In this document: positions 52,868 through 62,095 of the stretch, piece after piece
How positions within the stretch are numbered: position 1 is the first letter of the stretch
Layout of the letters: every line of letters starts with the position of its first letter
Origin: Devosia nanyangense
GTDB taxonomy: Bacteria > Pseudomonadota > Alphaproteobacteria > Rhizobiales > Devosiaceae
Direction of reading: 5' to 3'
DNA: 64,000 nt
NCBI GenBank assembly: GCA_016213505.1
Contig: JACRAF010000017.1
Coordinates: forward strand, 1 to 64,000
Made by a program: the position numbers and the translations under genes
The notes under the pieces: model-generated
Databases searched by the model: none
What the model saw: only the letters and a program-made list of their open reading frames with translations
What the model was told of the DNA's origin: nothing

Positions 52868-54226
52868 ATGAGCCTCGCCGGTCCCGACGCGCTCCGCTCG
52901 CTCGAGGAGGCCCTGCGCGACATCCGCCGCGAGGAGGATGAGATCGCGAGGCGCCTGGCGCGCAGCACCGAACTCATCGAAAAGCTTCGCGAACAGGAGG
53001 GCGACCTACTGCTGCAACTGGCGGCGGGCCGCTTCGATCCAGCCGATGAGGCGGCGCTTGCCGCCGCGCTCAGCGTGGCTGGGCATCAAGCGCGGGAGGT
53101 GTTGAAGGGGCACGGCGACGACCTTGCCGCTGTCGAGACTCGGCTCGTGTCGCTGGACGCCGAGATCGCGCGAGCAAGCTTGGATCGGGCCGGGCTGCGG
53201 GCCGAGGCGGAAACGTACAGAACCGAACTCGAGACACTCGCCGCCAAGGTCCGCCCGGAGCTCGTCAAGGACAGCAGGTATACGGCCCAGTCGGCCGAAG
53301 CGGAGGAGCTCGCGAGCATCGCAGAGGAGAGCCTCCGAAAGACGGCACAAGCGGATGCCGATCGCGAGCATAGAGGTCGCCCCTATCGTGACGATCCGCT
53401 GTTCATGTATCTTTGGGATGCCGGCTATGGAACTCGCAACTACCGCGCCAGCAGCCTGATCTCGTTCCTCGACGGCGGCTTTGCGGCGCTTGTCGGGTTC
53501 GCCAGAGCGCGCCCCAATTTCTCGATGCTCAACGAGATCCCGCTGCGCCTTCGCGAACACGCGGTGAAGCAGGAGGAACTCGCCGAAGCAGCCCGCGGCG
53601 AACTCCTCGCGATCGAGAATGCGGCGATCGATGCGGCCGGCGGCAGGGCGTCGCGCGATGCCCTCGCCCGGGTTCTCGCCGGCATCGAGGCAGCGGAGAG
53701 AGCCGTCGTTTCTCTGCAGGATCAGCGGGACGAGGCCGCCAGGGCGCAGCGCGAGTTGGCGCAGGGGAGCGACGCCGCATTCGTTTCGGCGATGGACAGC
53801 CTGAGCGGTCTCCTCGGCCGCGGCGACCTGCGGGCGCTGCTATCGGAGTCGCGGGCTGGCGCCGGGCAGGACGCCACTGTGATCGAGCAGATCGACGACG
53901 TGCGCCAGCGGGCCAACGAGGAAGACTACGAAACGCGGGACCATAAGGCGCGGCTCAAAACCCTTGCAGCGCGGCGGCGGGAACTCGAGGACATTCAGTA
54001 TGAGTTCAAGCGGGAGGGGTTCGACCATCCCGGGGTGGTCTTTGCCGACGAGCGGCTCGCGAGCGATCGGCTTAACGATTTCCTCCGGGGCGGCATCGCG
54101 GCGACGGCCTATTGGGAGCTGTGGCGGCAGAGCCGGAGCGTCGCGTCCCCCACCGGTTGGAGCATCGGCCTGGGAGGTGCTGGCACGGGTATGGTCTTTG
54201 GCCGCCCGCGCGATGGGCGCGGCTAG
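52868..54226 (+). CDS. Long coiled-coil protein of unknown function, partner of the upstream membrane protein
   Basis: 452 residues. Heptad-rich helices cover about 1-165 and 225-385 (ALRDIRREEDEIARRLARSTELIEKLREQEGDLL; QRDEAARAQRELAQ). A less charged block lies between (DDPLFMYLWDAGYGTRNYRASSLISFLDGGFAALVGFARARPNF). The C-terminus is Gly-rich (SIGLGGAGTGMVFGRPRD). No enzyme motif or signal peptide is seen. The ATG sits one base after the previous stop. Function not recognised; a scaffold or membrane-stress role is only a guess. Confidence 0.7.
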   Translation: MSLAGPDALRSLEEALRDIRREEDEIARRLARSTELIEKLREQEGDLLLQLAAGRFDPADEAALAAALSVAGHQAREVLKGHGDDLAAVETRLVSLDAEIARASLDRAGLRAEAETYRTELETLAAKVRPELVKDSRYTAQSAEAEELASIAEESLRKTAQADADREHRGRPYRDDPLFMYLWDAGYGTRNYRASSLISFLDGGFAALVGFARARPNFSMLNEIPLRLREHAVKQEELAEAARGELLAIENAAIDAAGGRASRDALARVLAGIEAAERAVVSLQDQRDEAARAQRELAQGSDAAFVSAMDSLSGLLGRGDLRALLSESRAGAGQDATVIEQIDDVRQRANEEDYETRDHKARLKTLAARRRELEDIQYEFKREGFDHPGVVFADERLASDRLNDFLRGGIAATAYWELWRQSRSVASPTGWSIGLGGAGTGMVFGRPRDGRG

Positions 54227-54790
54227 TCAGGCGCAGGCCGGCAGATCGCTGCCGCCGGACGCCGCAAGGACATCGGCGAGCAATTGCTGGTCGACCAGCG
54301 GCGCGAGCTGCGTCTGACCGGGCAACGCCACCAGCACCGAAATCGTCACCTGCGTCGGATCGAGCGCGCCGGACTTGCAGAAGCGCGGGACAAGAGCGAT
54401 CGTCGCGTGCGAACTCGCTCCAGTATCGCCGTGCGCCCAGCTTTGCGCGGCGCGGATCGCCGCCTGGTCAGCCTTGGCGAAGCCGAACAGATGGTAAGCG
54501 CGGCCAGCGCCGGGCGCCGCAAGATTGGCCGCGACGTCGTCCACTTCGGCGCGAACCAGTGCTGCCTTGATGTGCCGTTCGCCCTCGCCGGGGACGACTA
54601 CGTCGAAGTTCAGTGTCGAGACGTCTTCGATAGGCGCCAGGCCGCGCGGTACGTCGAAGGCGATCAGCAGGCTCGCGACATCGTCGCGCAGATAGTCAAG
54701 CGCCCGGAGTTTGGCGGCTGTGTCGAGGTTGACCGTCGAACAGCCGCCGAGCAGCAGCGCAAGACAAAGCCCGGCGATCAGGTGGCGCAT
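54227..54790 (-). CDS. Hypothetical lipoprotein
   Basis: 187 residues. Signal peptide with lipobox LLGGC (Cys about residue 17). The mature part is about 170 residues with two or three cysteines (FCKSG, LPACA) and no recognised domain. Its stop codon abuts the stop of the coiled-coil gene on the other strand with no gap. It may function in the periplasm or outer membrane; nothing more can be said. Confidence 0.7.
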   Translation of the reverse strand: MRHLIAGLCLALLLGGCSTVNLDTAAKLRALDYLRDDVASLLIAFDVPRGLAPIEDVSTLNFDVVVPGEGERHIKAALVRAEVDDVAANLAAPGAGRAYHLFGFAKADQAAIRAAQSWAHGDTGASSHATIALVPRFCKSGALDPTQVTISVLVALPGQTQLAPLVDQQLLADVLAASGGSDLPACA

Positions 54791-54829
54791 CGTCCCATCC
54801 CCTCGCCCGCTGCTGTATCGGATTCGCGC

Positions 54830-55606
54830 CTATTTCGCGATATCGGCGGCCCAGTCGAGCGCGGCCTTGGCCACCTCCTCCCAGCCCTTCTCGACGCAGA
54901 GGAAGTGCGAGCGATCGGCCAAGGTCTTGAAATCGGTGCGGGCCGGTGAGGCCCTCTGGATAGCGTAGGCCTGCCGTGCCAGCGGCGGCGCGACTGTCCG
55001 GTCCTTGTCGGCCGAAGTGATCAGCAGGGGCGCGTTGCGTCGCGCCGGACGAATCCCTGTGCCGCTCATCAGCGCCGCCTGATAGAAAATGCGGCCGGGC
55101 GCCGGCACCACGAGCCGGTCGTAGTAACCGCCCAGATCGGCCGCCGGCACCGTATTGGCGAAGCGGTTCGCGAAGCCCTCGCGGCTGAGCATGAACGGAG
55201 TGTTCCAGCCGTTCCAGCGCAGCACCGCCGGCAGCGCCGCGCCGAGCGATGTCGGATCGGCGGTCACGCCCGCGATCGGGGCCGGATCGAATGCGATCCC
55301 CGCCGCGCCGATGCCGCGATCGAGCAGCATCTGGACGATCAACCCGCCGAAGGAATGGCCGACCAGCAGCGGCTTTTCCGGCAGCGACCGGATCAGCGCT
55401 TCATGGTGATCGGCGATCTCGCCGACGCCGAGCCTGCCGAAATCGGGATGTGGGCTGGCGCGCAGTTCCGCCACCGGCCGATCCATCAGCGGCCAGGCCG
55501 GGGTCAGCGTGCGATAGCCAGCCGCGCCGAAGGCGCCTTTGAAGCCGTCCCACGAGGTGGGCGCCATCCACGCACCGTGGATGAAGACGACTGTCCTAGT
55601 AGCCAT
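54830..55606 (-). CDS. Alpha/beta hydrolase
   Basis: 258 residues from the ATG at 55606 (MATRTVVFIHGAWMAPTSW). HG oxyanion motif FIHGAWM, nucleophile elbow VGHSFGGL with Ser, and catalytic His in DRSHFLC near the C-terminus. The acid residue is probably Asp in ITSADKDRTV. Substrate unknown; esterase or lipase-like. Its neighbours give no pathway clue. Confidence 0.88.
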   Translation of the reverse strand: MATRTVVFIHGAWMAPTSWDGFKGAFGAAGYRTLTPAWPLMDRPVAELRASPHPDFGRLGVGEIADHHEALIRSLPEKPLLVGHSFGGLIVQMLLDRGIGAAGIAFDPAPIAGVTADPTSLGAALPAVLRWNGWNTPFMLSREGFANRFANTVPAADLGGYYDRLVVPAPGRIFYQAALMSGTGIRPARRNAPLLITSADKDRTVAPPLARQAYAIQRASPARTDFKTLADRSHFLCVEKGWEEVAKAALDWAADIAK

Positions 55607-55797
55607 GAGCCGCGCTCCCGAAGCTCCAATCGGCCATGAGGTTGCCTGCACACGCCGCCGCAAGCAACCCACCCAAAGCGCATGGCTCGAGCGGGGCCAA
55701 GCTTGAGCCGACCGGCCAAGATTGTCTGAGTCGCGGGCCGGTGCTATTCTTTGTGCGCCACAGTCGTTTACTAGATTTATTGTAGAGGGGAAATATC

Positions 55798-56292
55798 ATG
55801 AACGAAGCAGATCGGAAGGCAAGAAACGTGCAGCGTCTACAGGAGCTATATCCGACGTTCGCGGCGCGCGTCGCGCAGGTGATTGCAGCGCTCGAGGCGA
55901 GGCACATTCGCCCCCGCATCCAGGACGCCTGGCGCTCGATCGCCGACCAGAAGGCCGCCTTCGACGCCGGACATTCCAAGGTTCTGTTCGGCTTCCACAA
56001 CGTCACCGGCGCCGGAGGCAAGCCAGAGAGCCTTGCGGTCGACATGCTCGACGACGATTCGCCGCTGGCGCTGAGCAAGAGCTATCTGCTGCAACTCGCC
56101 GATGCTGCCGAGCAGGCGGGCCTGATTACAGGCATACGATGGGGCGTGCCGGAGGCGATGGTGGGCGCCATTGATGCCGCGATAGCCAGTCAGAACTGGA
56201 CGGCCAACGTCAAGATCGGCTGGGACCCGAGCCACATCCAACCGGTCGGCATCAGCATCGACGGAGCCAGGAACGGCAAACGGCCCAAATAA
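55798..56292 (+). CDS. M15-family-like peptidoglycan peptidase
   Basis: 164 residues, with a gagggg site before the ATG. RIQDAWRSIADQKAAFDAGHSKV resembles the start of M15 (VanY/CwlK) enzymes. The likely zinc residues are His in GFHNV, Asp in LAVDMLDD and His in DPSHIQ. Proteins of this size are often endolysin-like L-alanyl-D-glutamate or D-Ala-D-Ala peptidases. No signal peptide is seen, which is more like a phage endolysin. No other phage genes are near. Convergent with edd, eight bases apart. Confidence 0.72.
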   Translation: MNEADRKARNVQRLQELYPTFAARVAQVIAALEARHIRPRIQDAWRSIADQKAAFDAGHSKVLFGFHNVTGAGGKPESLAVDMLDDDSPLALSKSYLLQLADAAEQAGLITGIRWGVPEAMVGAIDAAIASQNWTANVKIGWDPSHIQPVGISIDGARNGKRPK

Positions 56293-56300
56293 TAGGCCGC

Positions 56301-58115
56301 TTATCCGAAGACGCTGGCGCCACGGTCGGCGGCGCCGACCAAAGAGCGGAAGCCGGCGAACAGCTCGCGGCCCATGCCGGAATGCGCGCCACGCAGATCC
56401 TCTGTCGCCGGGGTGCGCGAGAAGAACTCGCGCTCGTCGCCGACAAACTCGAGCGTGCCCTTCTCGGCATCGAGCCGGATCAGGTCGCCGTCGCGAATCT
56501 TGGAGATGGCGCCGCCGTTCATCGCCTCCGGCGTCATGTGAATCGCCGCCGGGACCTTGCCGGAGGCACCCGACATGCGCCCGTCGGTCAGCAGAGCCAC
56601 CTTGAAGCCGCGGTCCTGCAACACGCCCAGGGCCGGCGTCAGTTTGTGAAGTTCGGGCATGCCGACAGCGCCGGGTCCCTGGAAGCGGACCACCGCGATC
56701 ATGTCGTGGTTGAGCTCACCGTTCTTGAACGCCGCCTGCAGACCATCCTGGGTGTGGAACACGCGGGCCTTGGCTTCGACCACACGGTTCTCGGGCTTCA
56801 CAGCGGAGATCTTGATCACCGACTTGCCGAGATTGCCGGTCAGGAGCTTCAGCCCGCCGGTCCTGGAGAAGGCGTCCTTGACTGGCGCCAGCACTTTCGC
56901 GTTGCCCGATTGCCTCGGCGACGGCTCGAATGCCAGCTTCTCCTCAATCAACTTGGCCTCGACCGCATAGCCTGACAGGCCCAGCCCCCAAACGGTCTTG
57001 ACGTCGTCGTGGAGGTGCCCACTCTCGATCAGCTCGCGGATCAGAAATCCCATTCCACCCGCGGCGTGGAAGTGGTTCACGTCGGCAACACCGTTGGGAT
57101 AGACGCGCGCCAGGAGCGGCACCACCTCGCTGAGATCGGCCATGTCCTGCCAGGTCACTTGCAGCCCTGCCGCCGCAGCGATCGCGATCAGGTGCAGTGT
57201 GTGGTTGGTCGAGCCGCCGGTCGCGTGCAACCCCACCAGACCGTTGACGATCGCCTTTTCGTCGATGATGTGGCCGACCGGGGTGTAGTCGTTGCCCTCC
57301 GCCGTCAGCGACAGCGCACGCCTCGCCGCCTCACGAGTCAGCGCATCGCGCAGCGGCGTGCCGGGATTGATGAAGCTTGCGCCCGGCAGATGCAGCCCCA
57401 TGATCTCCATCAGCATCTGGTTGGAATTGGCGGTGCCGTAGAAGGTGCAGGTGCCCGGCGAATGGTACGACTTGGCCTCGGCCTCCAGCAGTTCGGCGCG
57501 GCCGACCTTGCCCTCCATGTAGAGTTGGCGGACGCGGCTCTTTTCGTCGTTGGGCATGCCCGAGGGCATCGGCCCGGCCGGAATGAACACCGCCGGCAGG
57601 TGGCCGAAGGTCAGCGCCCCGATCAAGAGGCCCGGCACGATCTTGTCGCAGATGCCGAGGAACACCGCGGCATCGAACATGTTGTGGCTGAGCGCAATGG
57701 CCGTCGCCATGGCGATCACGTCGCGAGAGAACAGCGACAGGTCCATCCCCGGCTGGCCCTGGGTGACGCCGTCGCACATCGCCGGCACGCCGCCCGCCAC
57801 CTGCGCCGTGGCGCAGATCTCGCGCGCCGCAGCTTTGATGATGTCGGGATAGAACTGGTAGGGCTGATGCGCCGACAGCATGTCGTTGTAGGAGGTGACG
57901 ATGCCCAGGTTCAGCGCCTTGTTGCCCGCGAGCTTTGCCTTGTCGGAGGGCGAACAGGCGGCGAAACCATGGGCGAGATTGCCGCACGAGAGGCTGGCGC
58001 GATAGACGCCGTCTTCACGGGCGCGTTCGATGCGACCGAGATAGTCGCGGCGCGTTTCGGCGCTGCGCGCGCCGATGCGATCGGTGACGTCCTGGACGGC
58101 CTTGAGGACAGACAT
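56301..58115 (-). CDS. edd: 6-phosphogluconate dehydratase
   Basis: 604 residues. Entner-Doudoroff enzyme forming 2-keto-3-deoxy-6-phosphogluconate. IlvD/Edd fold with iron-sulphur cysteines in [14 protein letters not shown] and GICDKIVPG, and the C-terminal [18 protein letters not shown]. It follows pgl on the minus strand by 25 bases. The aldolase (eda) is not in the window. Confidence 0.96.
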   Translation of the reverse strand: MSVLKAVQDVTDRIGARSAETRRDYLGRIERAREDGVYRASLSCGNLAHGFAACSPSDKAKLAGNKALNLGIVTSYNDMLSAHQPYQFYPDIIKAAAREICATAQVAGGVPAMCDGVTQGQPGMDLSLFSRDVIAMATAIALSHNMFDAAVFLGICDKIVPGLLIGALTFGHLPAVFIPAGPMPSGMPNDEKSRVRQLYMEGKVGRAELLEAEAKSYHSPGTCTFYGTANSNQMLMEIMGLHLPGASFINPGTPLRDALTREAARRALSLTAEGNDYTPVGHIIDEKAIVNGLVGLHATGGSTNHTLHLIAIAAAAGLQVTWQDMADLSEVVPLLARVYPNGVADVNHFHAAGGMGFLIRELIESGHLHDDVKTVWGLGLSGYAVEAKLIEEKLAFEPSPRQSGNAKVLAPVKDAFSRTGGLKLLTGNLGKSVIKISAVKPENRVVEAKARVFHTQDGLQAAFKNGELNHDMIAVVRFQGPGAVGMPELHKLTPALGVLQDRGFKVALLTDGRMSGASGKVPAAIHMTPEAMNGGAISKIRDGDLIRLDAEKGTLEFVGDEREFFSRTPATEDLRGAHSGMGRELFAGFRSLVGAADRGASVFG

Positions 58116-58140
58116 CGGAGGGCTCCTTAGTGGACCCCGC

Positions 58141-58830
58141 TCAGGGGCACCAGAAAATCGTCAATGGCGTTTGGGTCTGGCGCAGGATAGCACGGACGGG
58201 CATGTCCTCGACGGGACCTTCTGCCGCCGCGCGCTCCAGCGTTTCGACCTTCTCTTCCCCCTCGATATGCAGATAGAGCGCCCGGGCGGCAAGCAGCCGT
58301 TTGAGCGTCAATGTGACCCGCGGCTCGCCAGCGCCTGGAGCGCGGATGGCGACGACCGGTCCGTCCCCCGTCAACGCCTCCTCGAGCGTATCGCCGCCTG
58401 GAAAGAATGACGCCGTGTGACCGTCATTTCCCATACCGAGAATGGCGGCATCGAGCGGCTGCGGCACCCTGGACTGCGCAACGCCGGCCTTGCCGGCGTC
58501 CGGCTCGGCCCCGCCCTGGAAGAGCGGCACAAACGTCGCCGCCAGGGCACGGCCCTGCAGCAGACCGGCCCTGACCAGTCTAGCGTTCGAGCGGTCCGAG
58601 GCCTCGTCCACCCAACGCTCGTCGACGAGCGTCACCGTGACCTTCTCCCACGGCACGTCGGCACGGGCCGAAAGCGCCTTGAAGAACCGCGCCGGGGTGG
58701 TGCCGCCCGACACCGCAAGCGATGCAGCGCCGCGCGCCTTGACGCCCGCCTTGAGGTTGCCGGCGACGGCATCGGCGAGGGCTTCGGCCAGTTGATCCTT
58801 GTCGCGGAAGTTCCGGCGCGCCGGCCTCAA
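58141..58830 (-). CDS. pgl: 6-phosphogluconolactonase
   Basis: 229 residues. It hydrolyses 6-phosphogluconolactone. Glucosamine-6-phosphate isomerase-like fold with [36 protein letters not shown] and [15 protein letters not shown]. The start appears to be a TTG at 58830 overlapping the zwf stop (TTGA), so translation depends on zwf. Confidence 0.94.
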   Translation of the reverse strand: MRPARRNFRDKDQLAEALADAVAGNLKAGVKARGAASLAVSGGTTPARFFKALSARADVPWEKVTVTLVDERWVDEASDRSNARLVRAGLLQGRALAATFVPLFQGGAEPDAGKAGVAQSRVPQPLDAAILGMGNDGHTASFFPGGDTLEEALTGDGPVVAIRAPGAGEPRVTLTLKRLLAARALYLHIEGEEKVETLERAAAEGPVEDMPVRAILRQTQTPLTIFWCP

Positions 58831-60308
58831 TTATCGTCCTCGTGCCAGGTGCGGCCGTCGCGCTCGATCAGCGCCACTGCGCCGCTCGGGCCCCAGGTGC
58901 CGGCCGCATAGGCCTGCGGCGAGTCGGTCGCCTGGTCCCAGGCGTCACGGATCGGATCGATCCAGGACCACGCCGCCTCCAGTTCGTCGCGGCGCATGAA
59001 CAGGGTCTGCGATCCGCGGATGACGTCGAGCAGCAGCCGCTCGTAGGCCTCCGGCGTGCGCTCGGCGAACGTCGCCGCGAAGCTCAGATCGAGCGGCGCT
59101 TCGCGCAGGCGCATGCCACCCGGGCCCGGGTCCTTGATCATCAGGAAGAGCTTGACGCCCTCGTCGGGCTGGATGCGGATGATCATCCGGTTTGGGCGGG
59201 GCGCACCCTCGGCGTGGTCGAACATCGAGTGCGGGATGTTGCGGAACTGGATGACGATTTCCGAGGCGCGGCTTGCCATGCGCTTGCCGGTGCGGAAGTA
59301 GAACGGCACTCCGGCCCAGCGCCAGTTCTCGATCTCCGCCTTGAGCGCGACGAAGGTTTCGGCCTTGGAGCCCTTCTTGTCTGCGGGGAGTTCCTCCTGG
59401 TAGCTGGCCACAGCCTGGCCGTCGACGGAGCCGTTGCGGTATTGCCCGCGCACCGTCACCTTGCCGACATCGGCACTGGTGATGCGCTTGAGCGAGCGCA
59501 GCACCTTGAGCTTCTCGTCGCGTAGCGCGTCGGCGTCATCGGAGGCAGGCGGCTCCATCGCCACCAGACAGAGCAGCTGCAGCATGTGGTTCTGGATCAT
59601 GTCGCGTAGCGCGCCGGACTCATCGTAGTAGCCGCGCGTGCCGGCGCCGACCGACTCGGCGACCGTCAGCTGGATGTGGTCGATATGCGCGGAATTCCAG
59701 ATCGGCTCGAACAGGATGTTGGCAAAGCGCAGCGCCAAGAGGTTCTGCACCGTCTCTTTGCCGAGATAGTGGTCGATGCGATAGACCTGATCCTCCGCGA
59801 AGATGCGGCTCACTTCGTTGTTGATCGCCATCGAGGATTCGAGGTCGTGGCCGAGCGGCTTTTCGATCACGACGCGGGCATCGCGCCGGTAGTAGCCCTG
59901 CTTTTCGATGTATTCGCAGGTCGGCCCGAACAGGTCGGGTGCGATGGCGAGATAGAAAGCCCTCACGACCTTTGGATCGTCGCGCAGCTTGGTCGACAGA
60001 TCCGCCCATTTTGCCGGGTCGGAGACATCGTTGGGAATGTAGGAGAACACCGAAACGAAGCGGTCGATCACCTTCTCGTCGCGGTCGGCCTTGGCGACGA
60101 ACTGGTCGATCGATTCGCGCGCTGCCTTCTGGAAATCGGCATCGCTCAACTTGGAGCGCGACACCCCGATGATCCGCGACTGCTGGTCGAACTGTCCGTC
60201 CTTGAAGCGGTGATAGAGCGCCGGAATAAGCTTGCGTTTCGTCAGGTCGCCCGTCGCGCCGAAGACCACATAGTCGAAGGGTGGGACGGGAATGATGCGG
60301 CTGGACAC
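58827..60308 (-). CDS. zwf: Glucose-6-phosphate dehydrogenase
   Basis: 493 residues from the GTG at 60308 (VSSRIIPVPPFDYVVFG), chosen from the GGAG site ten bases upstream and the rhizobial family N-terminus. An ATG at 60338, overlapping the kinase stop, would add ten residues. NADP site GATGDLTKRKLIPALYHR, active site RIDHYLGKETVQNLLALRF. First enzyme of the zwf-pgl-edd operon, delivering glucose 6-phosphate to the Entner-Doudoroff path. Confidence 0.95.
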   Translation of the reverse strand: MSSRIIPVPPFDYVVFGATGDLTKRKLIPALYHRFKDGQFDQQSRIIGVSRSKLSDADFQKAARESIDQFVAKADRDEKVIDRFVSVFSYIPNDVSDPAKWADLSTKLRDDPKVVRAFYLAIAPDLFGPTCEYIEKQGYYRRDARVVIEKPLGHDLESSMAINNEVSRIFAEDQVYRIDHYLGKETVQNLLALRFANILFEPIWNSAHIDHIQLTVAESVGAGTRGYYDESGALRDMIQNHMLQLLCLVAMEPPASDDADALRDEKLKVLRSLKRITSADVGKVTVRGQYRNGSVDGQAVASYQEELPADKKGSKAETFVALKAEIENWRWAGVPFYFRTGKRMASRASEIVIQFRNIPHSMFDHAEGAPRPNRMIIRIQPDEGVKLFLMIKDPGPGGMRLREAPLDLSFAATFAERTPEAYERLLLDVIRGSQTLFMRRDELEAAWSWIDPIRDAWDQATDSPQAYAAGTWGPSGAVALIERDGRTWHEDDN

Positions 60309-60334
60309 GCTCTTATGTCTCCGTTCGATGTAGT

Positions 60335-61261
60335 TCATGCGGCGAAGTTCTGCTTTGCGAGGATGACGGCCCCGTGCAGGGGCTCGTGCTTGGGAGTGAC
60401 GATGAACTCGCCATAGCGGGCAATCATCAGCGGATAAAGGCGGGTGCCGAAGCCGCCGACGGCGGCCATCTTCTCGACGCCGCGGGCCTTGAACCAGCGC
60501 ACATAGTTGTCGATGTAGCTCAGTTCCAGCTCCATCAGCTCCTTGGCCACGGCGTCGCCCTTCTCGAAATACTCGAAGAACAGCGGCATCAGCGCGCCGA
60601 ACTCGGCTGGAGCGCGGCCAAGCAGCGTCTGTGGTGCCCCGGCACCGGACACAACGTGCGACTCTTCCTTGGGGAACGACCAGTCCATGATCGCGTCGAT
60701 CGTGCCGCCGAATCGGGCCAGCACCGCTTCGGTCAGCGGCGAGCCGCTCACCAGCCCGTCCGTCGCCTCGACCGTGCGGCGCATCAGTTCCCGGCCGAGA
60801 ATGGCGCCCGACATCTGGTCGCCGATGTGAAAACCCCAACCGCCGCACTGATGGCGCTGGCCTTTGACGATGGCCATCGCGGCCGAGCCGGTGCCGACGA
60901 TGATCACGGCGCCGTCCTCGCCTCCATGCGCACCAGCCCGGGCGATGTCGATGTCGTCATAGACCTTGACCGCCGCAAACGGCCAGTCGCGCGCCTCGAA
61001 GTCGGTACGCGCCGAAGCCAGGCGGCCGCCGGCCATGCCGAAGCAGGCATAGGTGTTTTTGGTCTCGGCGAAGTCGATGCCGGCCTTGGCGAACACCTCT
61101 TTGGTGCCCTCGGTGATCGAACGATAGGCCGGGTCACCATTGTCAATCTGGAGGTTGGAGCGGCCGCCGCCGGCATCGGCCAGGGTCGCCAGGGTCTCGT
61201 CGGCGAGCCGGATGCGGCAATTGGTGCCTCCCCCGTCGACGCCAAGATAGTATCTGGTCAC
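60335..61261 (-). CDS. BadF/BadG-type sugar kinase (glucosamine/N-acetylglucosamine kinase-like)
   Basis: 308 residues from the GTG at 61261 (VTRYYLGVDGGGTNCRI), giving a standard ATP-binding phosphate-1 motif. IIVGTGSAAMAI and a phosphate-2-like region follow. BadF-family members of this length are mostly glucosamine or GlcNAc kinases. It is directly upstream of zwf and probably leads the operon, so its product may be a sugar phosphate that feeds zwf. Which sugar is used cannot be told from sequence. Confidence 0.85.
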   Translation of the reverse strand: MTRYYLGVDGGGTNCRIRLADETLATLADAGGGRSNLQIDNGDPAYRSITEGTKEVFAKAGIDFAETKNTYACFGMAGGRLASARTDFEARDWPFAAVKVYDDIDIARAGAHGGEDGAVIIVGTGSAAMAIVKGQRHQCGGWGFHIGDQMSGAILGRELMRRTVEATDGLVSGSPLTEAVLARFGGTIDAIMDWSFPKEESHVVSGAGAPQTLLGRAPAEFGALMPLFFEYFEKGDAVAKELMELELSYIDNYVRWFKARGVEKMAAVGGFGTRLYPLMIARYGEFIVTPKHEPLHGAVILAKQNFAA

Positions 61262-61383
61262 GTCCGACCCCGGTTGGCGCGTTGCTCGACGGAACCGGCC
61301 TCGCCTCTCGAAAGCGGGGAGAAAGCCGGTTTCCGCACGGCAAACGCGAAAGAACAAACGCCCCCTTGGCGCGGGCGGACCAT

Positions 61384-61466
61384 AATGCCAATGGCATTTC
61401 GACGAAAGTACAATATGCAATCGATTTCAGCGAGCAAGCGGCCTTGTCGCATGGTCCCCATGCGAC
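61384..61466. promoter_or_regulatory. Two perfect dyads in the kinase-cobP divergent gap
   Basis: AATGCC-AAT-GGCATT (61384-61398) has six-base arms. GTCGCATGG-TCC-CCATGCGAC (61446-61466) has nine-base arms. They lie in the 246-base gap between divergent genes. The first is about 123 bases from the kinase start and the second 42 bases before the cobP ATG. LacI- or GntR-type repressors bind sites of this form, but no regulator gene is nearby. No cobalamin riboswitch was recognised here. Confidence 0.45.
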
Positions 61467-61507
61467 CAATCTTGCCTGCGTGCGTTTGAGCCGAGTGGGA
61501 GGCGGAG

Positions 61508-62068
61508 ATGAACGGACACGTCCTGGTGCTGGGCGGCGCGCGATCGGGCAAAACCGGCTTTGCCGAGCGCCTCGCGATGCGGGCGGGTCAAACCCCGCTC
61601 TATCTCGCCACTGCCCAGGCGCTCGACGCCGAGATGCGTGAACGGGTCAAACTCCACCAGCAGCAGCGGCATGGCCGGTTTGCCACGCTCGAGGAGCCGC
61701 TGGCCGTGCCGGCGGCACTCAGGGCCGCCGCCAGGAAGCATGATGTGATCCTCGTCGACTGCCTGACGCTGTGGATCACCAACCTGCTCGGCGCCAACCG
61801 TAATGTGGCCGAGGCGGTCGAGGAACTGGCCGCAGCTCTGGCGCAGATCGACACGGCACGGATCATTCTGGTTTCCAACGAGGTCGGCCTCGGCATCGTG
61901 CCGGACAACGCTCTGGCCAGGACTTTCCGCGATCTTGCCGGATCGGCGCACCAGCGCCTCGCCGAAATCTGCGCGGAAGTGCACTTCATTGTCGCCGGCC
62001 TGCCGATGACCCTCAAGGGTCCCCGGCTGACCGAGAGCAGCACGGAACTGCCGCGGGCGGAGGGGTAA
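61508..62068 (+). CDS. cobP: Adenosylcobinamide kinase / guanylyltransferase
   Basis: 186 residues. CobU/CobP activates adenosylcobinamide with GTP in cobalamin synthesis. Walker A GGARSGKTGFAERLA (about 8-22), then LVDCLTLWITNLLG and VSNEVGLGIVPDNALARTFRDLAG, all family signatures. It is convergent with cbiB on the minus strand, 27 bases apart. Confidence 0.95.
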   Translation: MNGHVLVLGGARSGKTGFAERLAMRAGQTPLYLATAQALDAEMRERVKLHQQQRHGRFATLEEPLAVPAALRAAARKHDVILVDCLTLWITNLLGANRNVAEAVEELAAALAQIDTARIILVSNEVGLGIVPDNALARTFRDLAGSAHQRLAEICAEVHFIVAGLPMTLKGPRLTESSTELPRAEG

Positions 62069-62095
62069 GAAGCCGCGGAGCGGCGGCGGCTCCGG

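Noticed and set aside
61262..61507. Cobalamin riboswitch upstream of cobP
   Set aside because: No B12-box-like sequence or its conserved neighbours were found by eye; only two simple dyads are present.
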